56,012 nucleotides of DNA from Sphingobacterium siyangense (GTDB lineage Bacteria; Bacteroidota; Bacteroidia; Sphingobacteriales; Sphingobacteriaceae): NCBI RefSeq assembly GCF_007830445.1, contig NZ_VLKR01000037.1, positions 1-56,012 on the forward strand, in the 5' to 3' direction. A program made the position numbers and the translations under genes. Below are positions 1 to 9,438 of this stretch, piece after piece (the stretch's first letter is position 1; each line of letters begins with the position of its first letter). The notes beneath the pieces are model-generated. The model was not told where the DNA came from and did no database searches. It was given only the letters and a program-made list of their open reading frames with translations.

Positions 1-126
1 AAGGCGGAAGTAATAAAAAATCTTTTGTCTTCGAATAAGTTTTCGATATCGGAGATAGCCGAATTAGCGGACGTCACTGTAGAGTTTGTAAAGCAGATCG
101 AGGCAGAGAAGGCTAAAGGAAAATAA
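1..126 (+). CDS. Rpn-family (PD-(D/E)XK) nuclease/transposase, C-terminal end only
   Basis: The first 41 codons form the end of a gene that begins outside the window and stop at TAA 124-126. The residues are a charged helical tail (VIKNLLSSNKFSISEIAELA... ending in EAEKAKGK). This matches the C-terminal helix-turn-helix-like tail common in Bacteroidota Rpn/PDDEXK nuclease-transposase proteins. The nuclease core is not visible, so the family call rests on tail style. A clear member of the same family runs off the other end of the window (55570-56012), which makes the call more plausible. Confidence 0.55.
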   Translation, partial: KAEVIKNLLSSNKFSISEIAELADVTVEFVKQIEAEKAKGK

Positions 127-149
127 AACAGATTACAATATAAGATTTT

Positions 150-190
150 AAGGTCACTTGGATACTGTCTAAGTGGCCTTTTTCTTTTTT
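150..190 (+). terminator. Rho-independent terminator after the Rpn gene
   Basis: A stem AAGGTCACTT / AAGTGGCCTT with one G-T pair is followed by a T-rich tract. It lies 24 bases after the stop of the partial Rpn gene. Confidence 0.8.
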
Positions 191-358
191 ATAGGTTAAG
201 TTGGTCTTAGACAATACCATTTTGAATAAGCTCTCATTTAAATAAAATAATTGTGAAGCAGGGAATACGAACTCAACTTTTTTATAAAAAGATCAAACGA
301 AGGCGAACTAACCATTGTTATAAGAGTACTTTCATAAATTAGGTTAATAACAGGTAGT

Positions 359-400
359 AAAAACCTTGAGATCCCCTCCTCAAGGTTTTTTTATTTTTTT
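359..400 (+). terminator. Strong bidirectional-type terminator hairpin
   Basis: A perfect 12-bp stem (AAAAACCTTGAG with CTCAAGGTTTTT), an 8-base loop and a run of T. No gene of 60 codons lies between the first terminator and this one. A short untranslated transcript from 191-358 is possible but I see no clear promoter. Confidence 0.7.
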
Positions 401-455
401 CAAACGAGTAAGACATTACAATTGTTTCTTATACGAAAAATGAGAAGATTGCTTT

Positions 456-494
456 TGCTGGCTTGATTTGCACTTGTTAGGCCAGCATTTTTTT
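456..494 (+). terminator. Possible third terminator
   Basis: Seven-bp stem TGCTGGC / GCCAGCA with an 18-base loop, followed by seven T. No gene directly precedes it on the plus strand, so its target is unclear. Confidence 0.35.
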
Positions 495-545
495 GAAACC
501 GACTATCCCATTATTGGGATCATAACTATATATATCAGGGCTGGT

Positions 546-997
546 TTATTCCGGCCTTTTTTGTGCCGACACAATCAGTATCATAGGGCTTTTGAGTTCG
601 TCTGCCATTCAGGCAACATGGTTAACCATCTCCATGTTAGGCTGTGGTCCAGTAACTAAGTTGATCGCAAAGTTATGGGCCAGCAGGGTTGTAAGGTATG
701 TGGTAAGTGTCCTATGTTATTTTATTACATTGTTTTGTAAAAAGTGTGTTTCCCGCCTTGCTTCTCCAAAGTAATGGTCTACGGGCCAGTACAACTTGTT
801 TGCGGCTGCATCGTAGATTCAGTCTTGGTCGGGTCTAGTAGTGAATATCGGATACTCAACAGAAAACACAAAACTGCCGCCCGGCTTTAGCCAACGGTTG
901 ATATGTATGCGGAGCAGATCAAAGTCTTTGATGTAATGGAATATAAGGGAACAGATGACGCATGATTCCGCGTATGCCTAGTTCTCCAAAATATTTT
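546..997 (-). pseudogene. Decayed class I SAM-dependent methyltransferase
   Basis: Read on the minus strand in one frame, this stretch gives the second half of a small methyltransferase. The segments HYIKDFDLL, WLKPGGSFVFSVEYPIF, LYWPVDHYFGEARRETHF and HRTLTTYLTTLL match the order seen in YafE/UbiE-like enzymes. Four in-frame stops interrupt it: in LEN*AY, in QD*IYD (where W is usual), after NNVIK, and after MVNHVA. The N-terminal half with the SAM-binding glycine loop is missing; sequence upstream turns into the AT-rich leader of the kinase gene. It is clearly non-functional. Short open frames on either strand here are shadows of it. Confidence 0.75.
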
Positions 998-1090
998 AAT
1001 TTGAATTAATTCTTTTTTTATTAAAAAACTATTCAAATAAAATTGTTGTTTTGTTATAAACTTTAAATTTCTATAGCATATTACAACCTT

Positions 1091-3982
1091 ATGCAGAATC
1101 AAAGGTACCCTAAAAACGATAACAGTGACCACCTCATCATGGATAATGATTATAAGTTAGTCGCTGACATGATTAAGAAAGATCTTTTTGGAGTGCTCCT
1201 TAAAGCGAAATTGATTTGTAATACGGAAATGGCGGTGTTGACTTTATTCGACAACAGTCAAAATTTTGTGCGGACCTATTTTCATGATGTCGATGGAAAT
1301 ATAAGTATCGATAAAGTATTTTTGGACTATGTATTTGATGACAACGGCACGCTAGAGTTTCCAGACCTTAGCAATGAACTTCCTTCGCAGCGCAATTCAG
1401 TGATTTTCCAGAATTTTGGAATACTGTATTATTATGAAGCACCACTCATCAATCACGAAGGAAAAATAGTTGGTTTTTTAAGCGTTATGGATAGTAGCTC
1501 AAACAAGCTTTCTGATAATCAACGGACTCTTCTTTCATTATTGTGCACAGAAGTTCTTGGCTTACTTCAAGAGAAAAACCAGCACCTCCAGTTAACTAGT
1601 AAATTGGAATATGCGAAATCTACACTAGACATGACCAGTCAGGTGGCCAGAGTGGGGAGCTGGGAGTATGATTTAGTTGATGATTATATCGATTGGTCTG
1701 AAATGACGAAGATTATTCATGGGGTTCCAAAGGATTATCGTCCAACTATTAAAACAGCAATTGAGTTTTACAAAGATCCTCAACATAGGATTAAAATTGT
1801 TCAGGCTATCAATAGTGCAATCGCTACAGGAGCTTCATGGGATCTTGAATTAGAAATTGATACCTATCAGGGTACAAGCTTGTGGGTTAGAGCACTAGGG
1901 AAAGCAACTTTTGAAAAAGGGAAGTGCGTTCGACTATATGGCACTTTTCAGGATATCGATAAACGTAAACGTTCTGAGGCGGAATCGATTCGTTCTAAGA
2001 AAATGCTCGAAGATGTGTTGAATGCCACTACTGCAGTCGCTATCATTGCAACTGACGCAGAAGGGTTGATAACCCTTTTCAACCGGGGCGCAGAAAATTT
2101 ATTAGGGTATAAAGGTGATGAAGTGATCGGTAAAATTACGCCGACATTATTTCATAGCAGTAGGGAAGTTAAAGATCGAGCGAAGGAACTTGAAAGTAAA
2201 TTTGGGTATCCGATTAGTGAATTTAGGGTGTTTGTCGAGATGGCAGAGCGCTACGGATCCGAGCAAAGAGAATGGACTTATATAAAAAAAGATTTTACGC
2301 GACTTTACGTATCTCTAGCAGTCACTGCAATGCGCGATATTTCTGGTCAGATTATAGGTTATCTTGGCATTGCCACAGACATCACGAAGATTGTTCTTCA
2401 AAGAGAAGAATTAGAGAAAGCTAAAAAGCTTGCTGACCAGGGTAGCGTGGCGAAGTCAGAGTTTCTCGCTAATATGAGTCATGAAATTCGTACACCTCTT
2501 AACGGAATTATAGGTTTTACGGATTTGATGAGTCGAACAAAACTAGACGATACACAAAAAGAATATGTTTCTATTGTCGATCAGTCTGCTAATCTTCTTT
2601 TGAGCATCATAAACGATATACTTGATTTTTCTAAAATTGAAGCCGGCAAATTGGAGCTTTCGATTGAAAAAAATGATTTGTATGAGATGTTTGCTCAGGT
2701 TACAAGTTTGATTGACTTTCAGTGGAAGGCCAAGAAATTGGATTTTCGGGTAAATTTATCAGAATCGCTACCGCATTATGTTTGGGTTGACTCACTTCGA
2801 CTCAAACAGGTGATCATGAATCTTTTAAGTAATGCAATAAAATTTACGGACAAGGGAAGTGTTGCACTACATGTCGATGTACTATCCTCGGACGAAAACT
2901 CCACCACGCTGCGCTTCAGTGTAACGGACAGCGGAATAGGTATTAAACCAGATAAACAGCAAAAAATATTTGAAGCATTTTCTCAAGAAGATGCTTCAAT
3001 AAGCAAGAGATTTGGCGGAACAGGGCTTGGACTTAGTATTTCAAATCAATTGCTAAAAATGATGGATAGTAAACTAAAATTGGAAAGCGAATATGGGAAA
3101 GGGAGCCAATTTTATTTTGAAATTACATTAAGGTCGCAAAAGGGGGATGTGTATGAATGGAAACTTTTAGAATCCTTAAAGGTTATGATAGTTGCCCGAC
3201 AAGATGCCGATCGAGCTAATATTGCATTGATGTTGTATTTGAAGAAAGTTAATGTCTCGTTGGCCGATAACGGATTTGAAGTTCTTCAAATGTTGTCCAA
3301 AGGTGAGCGGTATGATGCGATTATTATTGATAATGATCTACCTATAATGAACGGTATCGATACGATAAAAAAAATTAGGGAAAAGTCACTCTACAAAGGA
3401 GTTGGACAGCCCGTAGTTTTAATGTTATCCGTCCTTGAGACCAACCCAGCCCGTATTGCTGAAAGCAGCCATATTATTCATTGTATTAATAAACCAGTTA
3501 AAGTAGATCAACTGTATTCAACATTAGTTGCTGCATTACAGCAGGATGAAGAAACGATCAAATATGCCGAAAAAGAAACGGCCTTTTTGGAAAGAAAATA
3601 CAAGATTTTAATTATTGAAGACAACAAATTTAATATGTTGCTTACTAGAACCATTGTACAGAATGTTCTTCCCAATGTGGAAATCATAGAGGCGGTCGAT
3701 GGGGTAATGGGATTTGAATTGTTCAAGGAGAATAGGCCTGATTTGGTCTTCATGGATATACAGATGCCTGAAATGAATGGTTATGAGTTAACTGGATTGA
3801 TTAGAAGAAATGAAGAGGGGAGGATACATACGCCAATTATAGCATTGACAGCCAGTAATATTAAGGACGAAAAGGAAAGGTGCATTTCGTGTGGAATGGA
3901 TGATTTTGCTGTGAAGCCTTTTGTTAAAGAAACATTGCTGGAGCTTTTGAAAAAATGGTTGATAAATGACAGCAATAACTAG
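1091..3982 (+). CDS. Soluble hybrid histidine kinase (GAF-PAS-PAS-HisKA-HATPase-REC-REC)
   Basis: A 963-residue hybrid sensor kinase. Order by eye: GAF-like sensor about 25-165, PAS 180-295, PAS 310-440 with a short coiled linker, HisKA with phospho-acceptor His464 in NMSHEIRTPLNG, and HATPase about 570-690 (N box NLLSNAIKFTDKG, DSGIGI, GGTGLGL). Two receiver domains follow. The last is canonical (IEDN, Asp889 in FMDIQMPEMNG, VKP lysine). The first keeps an aspartate in IIDNDLPIMNG and a CINKP lysine but lacks the N-terminal acidic pair (VARQDADR), so it may not bind Mg normally. I see no signal peptide or membrane helix, so it should sense a cytoplasmic cue. An in-frame ATG at 1139 is an alternative start. 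No response regulator gene is adjacent; the nearest is 29 kb away. Confidence 0.93.
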   Translation: MQNQRYPKNDNSDHLIMDNDYKLVADMIKKDLFGVLLKAKLICNTEMAVLTLFDNSQNFVRTYFHDVDGNISIDKVFLDYVFDDNGTLEFPDLSNELPSQRNSVIFQNFGILYYYEAPLINHEGKIVGFLSVMDSSSNKLSDNQRTLLSLLCTEVLGLLQEKNQHLQLTSKLEYAKSTLDMTSQVARVGSWEYDLVDDYIDWSEMTKIIHGVPKDYRPTIKTAIEFYKDPQHRIKIVQAINSAIATGASWDLELEIDTYQGTSLWVRALGKATFEKGKCVRLYGTFQDIDKRKRSEAESIRSKKMLEDVLNATTAVAIIATDAEGLITLFNRGAENLLGYKGDEVIGKITPTLFHSSREVKDRAKELESKFGYPISEFRVFVEMAERYGSEQREWTYIKKDFTRLYVSLAVTAMRDISGQIIGYLGIATDITKIVLQREELEKAKKLADQGSVAKSEFLANMSHEIRTPLNGIIGFTDLMSRTKLDDTQKEYVSIVDQSANLLLSIINDILDFSKIEAGKLELSIEKNDLYEMFAQVTSLIDFQWKAKKLDFRVNLSESLPHYVWVDSLRLKQVIMNLLSNAIKFTDKGSVALHVDVLSSDENSTTLRFSVTDSGIGIKPDKQQKIFEAFSQEDASISKRFGGTGLGLSISNQLLKMMDSKLKLESEYGKGSQFYFEITLRSQKGDVYEWKLLESLKVMIVARQDADRANIALMLYLKKVNVSLADNGFEVLQMLSKGERYDAIIIDNDLPIMNGIDTIKKIREKSLYKGVGQPVVLMLSVLETNPARIAESSHIIHCINKPVKVDQLYSTLVAALQQDEETIKYAEKETAFLERKYKILIIEDNKFNMLLTRTIVQNVLPNVEIIEAVDGVMGFELFKENRPDLVFMDIQMPEMNGYELTGLIRRNEEGRIHTPIIALTASNIKDEKERCISCGMDDFAVKPFVKETLLELLKKWLINDSNN

Positions 3983-4120
3983 GTATGAAAGACTTGTATA
4001 TGATTTAGTCAATAATGGCTATTCGGGTTAACGAGGTTTAAACTTGTCGCTAAGTCAAAGTTGATAATTCCTTTATTTTATAGCGCGCTATTGGCTAAAT
4101 TTGATAGATTTCTTTAATGC

Positions 4121-5080
4121 ATGAAAAACAAAAAGACACAGGCTTTAATTCCATGGCTCGATACCATTAGTCAATTTTTCGATACTTTTAGGATTGGCAC
4201 AGCTGTGAATGATTTATTTAACGTCATGCGGATTGAAGACCAGGCAAAAGGCAAATTGCTTTTCATGCCGCTTTTCCGAGGTAATTTTTTTCGTATTTTA
4301 ATCTGCAAGACACAGGGGCCCAGATTCCTGCTTCCTGACGAAACCATCTATACTTCAGCTAACAGTATTTACTTCGCATATCCCGGTAAAATGGAAAGCT
4401 GGCAGCGTGAGGAAACGATTTATGGCTATCTCATTTGTTTTACGTCCGAATTTGCTGGAATAGACCCTCTAAAACCCAAATTTGAAAAAGATTACCCATT
4501 TTTTATGCGTGGGGCCAATTCACTTCTGAGGCTTTCGCAGCAAGATATGGACAAGGTATCGCATACAGCCGAAACGCTGCTTCTTGAAATGAAATCGGGA
4601 CAGGAGGATAATTTTGAAATGATGCAAACTTTATTAAAGGTATTGCTTATCCAAATCCGTCGTCTGTATTATAAAGATAAGGAGGTAAAAACTCCTTTTC
4701 AGTTAAAACAGGCCTCCCTGATGGTCAAGTTTAGAAAAGTGCTCGATGCTTATGCTATTGACGCCCCCGATATACGAAAAGAAGGAAGGCCAACGGTTCG
4801 AAAAATCGCAGATGAACTGAATCTCACAGCTAGCCATTTGAATTTTTTAGTAAAAAAATATACCGGGCGCACGGCGTTGTTTCATATTAATGAAAAGCTA
4901 GTGCTGGAAGCAAAAAGTCTTTTAACACACACCGATCTGCAGGTGTCAGAAATAGCTGATCTATTACAATTTAATGAAGCAAATTATTTTAACCGGTTTT
5001 TTAAAAAGATGACGGGTCTAACTCCTACAGCATACCGTCAAGACGCTTTGCAACTTATGAAAAGTCCACTTACTATTTAA
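4121..5080 (+). CDS. AraC-family transcriptional regulator
   Basis: 319 residues. The C-terminal ~95 residues hold two helix-turn-helix units typical of AraC proteins (VRKIADELNLTASHLNFLVKKY, then VSEIADLLQFNEANYFNRFFKKMTGLTPTAYR). The N-terminal part resembles a cupin-like effector domain. It sits 90 bases upstream of an MFS transporter on the same strand and is the likely local regulator of that pump. The ligand is unknown. The start ATG at 4121 is preceded by an AT-rich leader with no competing start. Confidence 0.9.
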   Translation: MKNKKTQALIPWLDTISQFFDTFRIGTAVNDLFNVMRIEDQAKGKLLFMPLFRGNFFRILICKTQGPRFLLPDETIYTSANSIYFAYPGKMESWQREETIYGYLICFTSEFAGIDPLKPKFEKDYPFFMRGANSLLRLSQQDMDKVSHTAETLLLEMKSGQEDNFEMMQTLLKVLLIQIRRLYYKDKEVKTPFQLKQASLMVKFRKVLDAYAIDAPDIRKEGRPTVRKIADELNLTASHLNFLVKKYTGRTALFHINEKLVLEAKSLLTHTDLQVSEIADLLQFNEANYFNRFFKKMTGLTPTAYRQDALQLMKSPLTI

Positions 5081-5170
5081 ATCGATAAAAAGTCCAATTA
5101 TCGCCTCAATCCGTATAAGTCTTCTGCGGCGAACATTCTTGAAATTTGTATCATTTAACAAATAATAGAA

Positions 5171-6364
5171 ATGTACAAATTAATTACAAATGACAGAACG
5201 GCCACAGACGTATCTATGTTCCCGGTTTATATTCTTTCTTTGGCAACTTTCATTGTTTTTTTTCAGGGATTCATGGTCGCGCCATTGCTTCCACTGCTAT
5301 CCGAACAGTTTGGTACGACTACCCGGCATGTGAGTTTTATTGAACCATCTTACCTGCTCGGCTATGGATTGTTTACATTGGTATATGCGCCTCTAAGTGA
5401 TCGCTTTGGCAGGTTCCGGATAATTACGCTGTGCCTAGTCATCTTTTCTGTATTGACATTACTGACCGCTTACGCCCATGGAATTAACCAGATGATTTTC
5501 CTTCGTTTGCTGACCGGCATCGGTGCCGCCGGTATTGCCCCCACAACCATTAGCTGGATCAGCGATCGGTACCCGTACGAAAAACGGGGGCACGCGCTTG
5601 GGATATTCTTTGGTAACATGGCAGGTGGCACAGCTTTCGGATCCAGCGCAGGCGCTTTGATCACATCGCTAGTCGGTTGGCAATGGCTTTTTATTGGCGT
5701 CGCGAGCATCGCGCTGCTTATTTTGTTGCTGATTGTCATGTATCAAAAGGACATATTTAAAGCAAATGAGATGATCCGTGGAGTTAAGGAGAACATTTTC
5801 CTCGTCTTCTGTAATATCCTGTCGAGCGGAAGAGCTAGGCATACCTATTTCTATGTTTTGTTTAACGGGATGTTCCATGGTGGTATTTTTGCCTGGCTGG
5901 CTTATTTTTTCTATAGAAACTATGGCCTCGACGAATTACAGATTGGGCTAGCCTTGTTGGGGTATGGTATTCCGGGCCTATTATTAGGTCCACTACTCGG
6001 AAAGCTTGCGGACCACTATGGAAGACAGAGAATAATACCTTTAGGTTTATTTTTGGGGGCACTTACCGTATTGCTGCTCAGCCAAAATCTAAATCTTGCA
6101 GCATCCTGTGTTTTAGTGGCTTTACTTTCACTCGGATTTGACCTCTCGCATCCTTTGTTTGCTGCTATTGTCACCACATTCAGTGCGCAAAAAGGAGCGG
6201 CGACAGGACTTTTTGCATTCTTTCTTTTCTCGGGTTATGGCCTTGGGAGCCTTTTACTGAGCCTGATTATCAATATCGGTCTGGAAAGCGCATTCCAGGT
6301 GTTCGGCGGGTGCCTTTTACTGGCAGCGATTTGCGCGATATTTGTTTTTAGGAAAGAGAAGTAG
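5171..6364 (+). CDS. MFS transporter (drug/sugar exporter type)
   Basis: 397 residues and about 12 hydrophobic segments, the normal length for a 12-helix major facilitator. The loop 2-3 signature is visible (YAPLSDRFGRFR), as is a second-half equivalent (LGKLADHYGRQR). It most resembles the YdhP/AraJ-like exporter group with two equal six-helix halves. It probably moves a small molecule out by proton antiport; the substrate cannot be read from sequence. It follows the AraC regulator gene and precedes a SnoaL-like gene by only 8 bases, suggesting co-transcription. Confidence 0.9.
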   Translation: MYKLITNDRTATDVSMFPVYILSLATFIVFFQGFMVAPLLPLLSEQFGTTTRHVSFIEPSYLLGYGLFTLVYAPLSDRFGRFRIITLCLVIFSVLTLLTAYAHGINQMIFLRLLTGIGAAGIAPTTISWISDRYPYEKRGHALGIFFGNMAGGTAFGSSAGALITSLVGWQWLFIGVASIALLILLLIVMYQKDIFKANEMIRGVKENIFLVFCNILSSGRARHTYFYVLFNGMFHGGIFAWLAYFFYRNYGLDELQIGLALLGYGIPGLLLGPLLGKLADHYGRQRIIPLGLFLGALTVLLLSQNLNLAASCVLVALLSLGFDLSHPLFAAIVTTFSAQKGAATGLFAFFLFSGYGLGSLLLSLIINIGLESAFQVFGGCLLLAAICAIFVFRKEK

Positions 6365-6372
6365 TTACTTAA

Positions 6373-6795
6373 ATGCTGATCTCTGTAGTTCGTCATAGCA
6401 TTGAATATATCTTATTTCATCGTTTAAAACAACTTGTTCCCCTGAGTGGTTTTATGAATGAATTTATTGCCAAAGGAGATTATGAAAGCTTCTTAGCTTA
6501 TTGTACTGCAGAGACGAAATGGGTTTTTATAGGTGAGCGTATTCTCCATGGGAAAGAAGAAGTTCGCGCTTATTTGAAAGAGTTCTATCAGGAACCGCCG
6601 GTTTTTGATGTGGAAAAATCTATTGAGGAAGGTGATTTTGTTATGGTGACCGGAGAAATTCGGTTGAGAAATAAGGACGGAAAATATGATCATTTCGATT
6701 ATTGCGACATTTGGCGATTCGAAGATGGAAAAATGGCAGAGCTTAAAGCATTTGTCATTGAAAAACAAGGATTGCCGCTACCCTCATCCGAATAG
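6373..6795 (+). CDS. SnoaL-like / NTF2-fold protein
   Basis: 140 residues ending in a clear NTF2-like fold pattern: an initial helix (FIAKGDYESFLAYCTAETKWVFIG), ILHGKEEVRAYLKEF, then strands such as FDYCDIWRFEDGKMAELKAF. Family members are ketosteroid-isomerase-like enzymes or small-ligand binders, usually near 120 residues. The first 27 residues (6373-6453) do not look like the family. The true start may therefore be internal, for example ATG 6454 or a nearby non-ATG codon. It begins 8 bases after the MFS gene. Function unknown. Confidence 0.75.
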   Translation: MLISVVRHSIEYILFHRLKQLVPLSGFMNEFIAKGDYESFLAYCTAETKWVFIGERILHGKEEVRAYLKEFYQEPPVFDVEKSIEEGDFVMVTGEIRLRNKDGKYDHFDYCDIWRFEDGKMAELKAFVIEKQGLPLPSSE

Positions 6796-6928
6796 GCTTA
6801 GTGTTTGATCTATTTCATATTTGATTATATAATAATCCTTAATTTTGATTGGAGGTATGGGACTTTTAACCGGATGTGCCGTAATAAATTTTGAGGGGAA
6901 GGTTATGGCTTATAAACGGATTAAAACA

Positions 6929-7684
6929 ATGGAAAATGAATTAAAATACCAGGCAATAAAACCTGACAAGTCGTTAGCGGATTTTGTTGAAAGCTTTTGG
7001 CTTTTACAAAACCAATCGGATTGTAATAGAGAAGTTGTAGTATTGCCAGACGGAAGAGTTGATCTATTTTTCACGCAATCTGCAACAGAGTCTTTCCACG
7101 TGACGCTTTTGGGTATCCAAACTCAGCCGGGGAAGGCTATCATTGCGCCTTTGCGACAGACTTACGCCATCAGTTTTAACCCGCTTGCAGTCCAATCTGT
7201 TTTTCAGACCAACATCGTCAACTTGGTGGATAGGGCAACTCTCTTGCCTCCCAATTTTTGGAACTTTAGTGCCAACGACCTGAATAACTTTGATTCGTTC
7301 TGCGCGAAAGCGACAAATAAAATACAGTCGCTTTTGCCGCTTGAAGTTGACAACAGGAAACGGACACTGTTCGACCTCATTTATGCATCAAACGGGGCGA
7401 TTACAATTAAAGAACTTGCCGCGCAATCGTTTTGGAGTCGGCAACAAATCAACCGTTATTTCGATCAGCAGTTTGGACTTACGGCAAAAGCATATTGCAA
7501 TATTATCCGCTTCCGTGCTTCCTTTCAGCATATCAAAGAAGGCAAATTGTTTCCACAACAAAACTTTGCCGATCAATCCCATTTTATTAAAGAAGTCAAG
7601 AAACTTGCTGGTGTTTCACCAAAAGAACTGTTGAAGAACCAAAATGAGCGTTTTATACAATTTTCAACGCTCAGGCCCACGTAA
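6929..7684 (+). CDS. AraC-like regulator with DUF6597 N-terminal domain
   Basis: From ATG 6929 the protein is 251 residues. It starts MENELKYQAIKPDKSLADFV, matching the normal beginning of DUF6597 transcription factors (KPSKELxxYIxxFW). The frame is open back to 6845 with another ATG at 6905, so the start is uncertain. The C-terminal half carries an AraC-type HTH (IKELAAQSFWSRQQINRYFDQQ ... DQSHFIKEVKKLAGVSPKELLK). The next gene, 35 bases downstream, encodes a TetX-like flavin monooxygenase. Regulators of this kind often sit next to such enzymes, so local control is likely. Confidence 0.8.
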   Translation: MENELKYQAIKPDKSLADFVESFWLLQNQSDCNREVVVLPDGRVDLFFTQSATESFHVTLLGIQTQPGKAIIAPLRQTYAISFNPLAVQSVFQTNIVNLVDRATLLPPNFWNFSANDLNNFDSFCAKATNKIQSLLPLEVDNRKRTLFDLIYASNGAITIKELAAQSFWSRQQINRYFDQQFGLTAKAYCNIIRFRASFQHIKEGKLFPQQNFADQSHFIKEVKKLAGVSPKELLKNQNERFIQFSTLRPT

Positions 7685-7719
7685 TTTTGTTCAGTCAAAA
7701 AAAATAAATTTTACTGGAT

Positions 7720-8871
7720 ATGAAATTACAAGACAAGAAAGTTGCAGTTGTTGGCGGTGGTCCTGGCGGACTCACATTAGCCAAACTCTTACAATTAAAA
7801 GGAGTAAATGTAACCGTATATGAACGTGATAGCAATAAAGAAGTTCGCCAGCAGGGAGCCACACTGGATCTGCACGAAGAAAGTGGTTTGGAAGCTCTTC
7901 GAAGAGCAAATTTGATGAACGAATTTAAAGCTAGTTTTCGACCCGACGCGGGACGTTTAAGGGTGTTGGACGAGCAGGCCATTATCAAAATGGATGAGCA
8001 CGAGCTTCAAGATAAGGATCAGGAAGATCGCCCTGAAATTGATCGTGCCCCTTTGCGTGATATTTTAATAAACGCATTGCATGAAGATACCATTGTTTGG
8101 GACAGTCAGTTTATTTCAATGGTAAAACAGGATCATGGCTGGCTGCTGCATTTCAAAAACGGAAAATCTTTTTACGCTGACCTTGTCATTGCAGCCGACG
8201 GTGCAAACTCAAAAATTCGCCCTTACCTAACCGATATTAAGCCGATTTATTCTGGCGTTACAATTGTTGAAGGAAATATCTACGAGGCCGAAAAAAACAC
8301 ACCGAAACTTTGGGAAATAACAAAAGGCGGAAAAGTCTTTGCGCTTGGAAACGGACAATCCATTATTTTAAGTGCAAAAGGAGAGGGCAGTTTATCGTTT
8401 TATACTGGTTGTAAAGTTCCCGAAAATTGGACGCAGGAAAGTGGCATTGACTTTAATAACAAGCAACAGGTTTTTGATTGGTTTAAAGTCGCGTTCTCCT
8501 ACTGGAGCGAAAAATGGCATGAACTTTTTGCAAGTAATGAAATGTGGTTTATGCCGCGACCACAATACCACTTTCCGTTAGACCAGACTTGGACAACATT
8601 ATCAAACTTGACCATGCTTGGTGACGCAGCTCATCGTATGCCGCCATATGCCGGTGAGGGCGTAAACCAGGCGATGCAGGATGCTTTTGAATTGGCCGAG
8701 AATCTGACATGCGACCATTTTCCGGATATTCAGACTGCAATTTCAAATTACGAAAAACAAATGCAGGCAAGGGCGGCAGCAGTAACAAAAGATACGTTGC
8801 AAAACACTGAAATATTGCACGCTGAAGACGGACTTGATAATTTGCTAGCGATGTTTACCGAGCGGAGGTAA
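7720..8871 (+). CDS. TetX-like FAD-dependent monooxygenase
   Basis: 383 residues, close to the 388 of Tet(X). It has the FAD-binding glycine motif VVGGGPGGLTLAKLL near residue 8, the VYERD strand end, and the second FAD motif LGDAAHRMPPYAGEGVNQ near residue 300. Alignment along its length to remembered Tet(X) sequence is nearly gap-free in the substrate region. The tetracycline-contacting positions differ, however: Gln192 aligns with Glu184, Arg213 with Lys205, His234 with Ser226 and Gly236 with Tyr228. It is therefore probably a class A flavoprotein hydroxylase acting on another aromatic substrate, using NADPH and O2. The AraC-like gene just upstream may control it. Confidence 0.88.
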   Translation: MKLQDKKVAVVGGGPGGLTLAKLLQLKGVNVTVYERDSNKEVRQQGATLDLHEESGLEALRRANLMNEFKASFRPDAGRLRVLDEQAIIKMDEHELQDKDQEDRPEIDRAPLRDILINALHEDTIVWDSQFISMVKQDHGWLLHFKNGKSFYADLVIAADGANSKIRPYLTDIKPIYSGVTIVEGNIYEAEKNTPKLWEITKGGKVFALGNGQSIILSAKGEGSLSFYTGCKVPENWTQESGIDFNNKQQVFDWFKVAFSYWSEKWHELFASNEMWFMPRPQYHFPLDQTWTTLSNLTMLGDAAHRMPPYAGEGVNQAMQDAFELAENLTCDHFPDIQTAISNYEKQMQARAAAVTKDTLQNTEILHAEDGLDNLLAMFTERR

Positions 8872-9027
8872 ATATCGCTTTTTACGTGATTGAATCCGAT
8901 TAACACTAAATTATATGATTTAATAGCTATATGGAAAGTGACCAGCATCATTTTTTAATATTGCTGAAATCATGATCTAATAATTTGCATAAGCCTAACT
9001 TTAGGAGTAAAACCATTAAATATATTT

Positions 9028-9438
9028 ATGATGAAAATTACAAAACCTAAAGGCCAAGCCAAGCAACCTTCACTCGTACCTAAAGGAGATGGCTTTTGGT
9101 CTAATGATAAATCGTCCGAGCATCAGGACACACTGTTACCTACAGTCAATATTATTGAAAAAAAAAGTGTTTACAAAATTAAGGTACTGGCACCAGGATT
9201 TAGAAAAAAGGATTTTAACATAACAGTACAGGCAGGCGATTTAGTTATTACTGCAGAACATCGTATAGAAAAAAAAGAAGAGAATGAAAATTATCTGAGA
9301 AAAGAATTTTCTACAAGCTCTTTTACACGCAGCTTTAACCTACCGGACAATATTGCTTTGAATCAGATAAAGGCCAATTATAAAGACGGGCTACTTCATA
9401 TTGCTATCAAAAAAACGCATTACAAAAATAAGAAGTGA
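9028..9438 (+). CDS. Small heat-shock protein, Hsp20/alpha-crystallin family
   Basis: 136 residues, typical for bacterial sHsp. An unstructured N-terminal arm is followed by an alpha-crystallin domain from about residue 42 (VNIIEKKSVYKIKVLAPGF ... LVITAEHR ... FTRSFNLPDNI). The conserved A-x-Y-x-D-G-L turn (ANYKDGLLHI) lies near the end. It should form ATP-independent holdase oligomers in the cytoplasm. The gene is followed 22 bases later by the beta-CASP hydrolase gene, so the two may be co-transcribed as a stress pair. Confidence 0.93.
   Translation: MMKITKPKGQAKQPSLVPKGDGFWSNDKSSEHQDTLLPTVNIIEKKSVYKIKVLAPGFRKKDFNITVQAGDLVITAEHRIEKKEENENYLRKEFSTSSFTRSFNLPDNIALNQIKANYKDGLLHIAIKKTHYKNKK

Noticed and set aside
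887..1132. Minus-strand 81-codon open frame
   Set aside because: It overlaps the methyltransferase pseudogene in another frame and its composition is not protein-like; the pseudogene reading explains the region.
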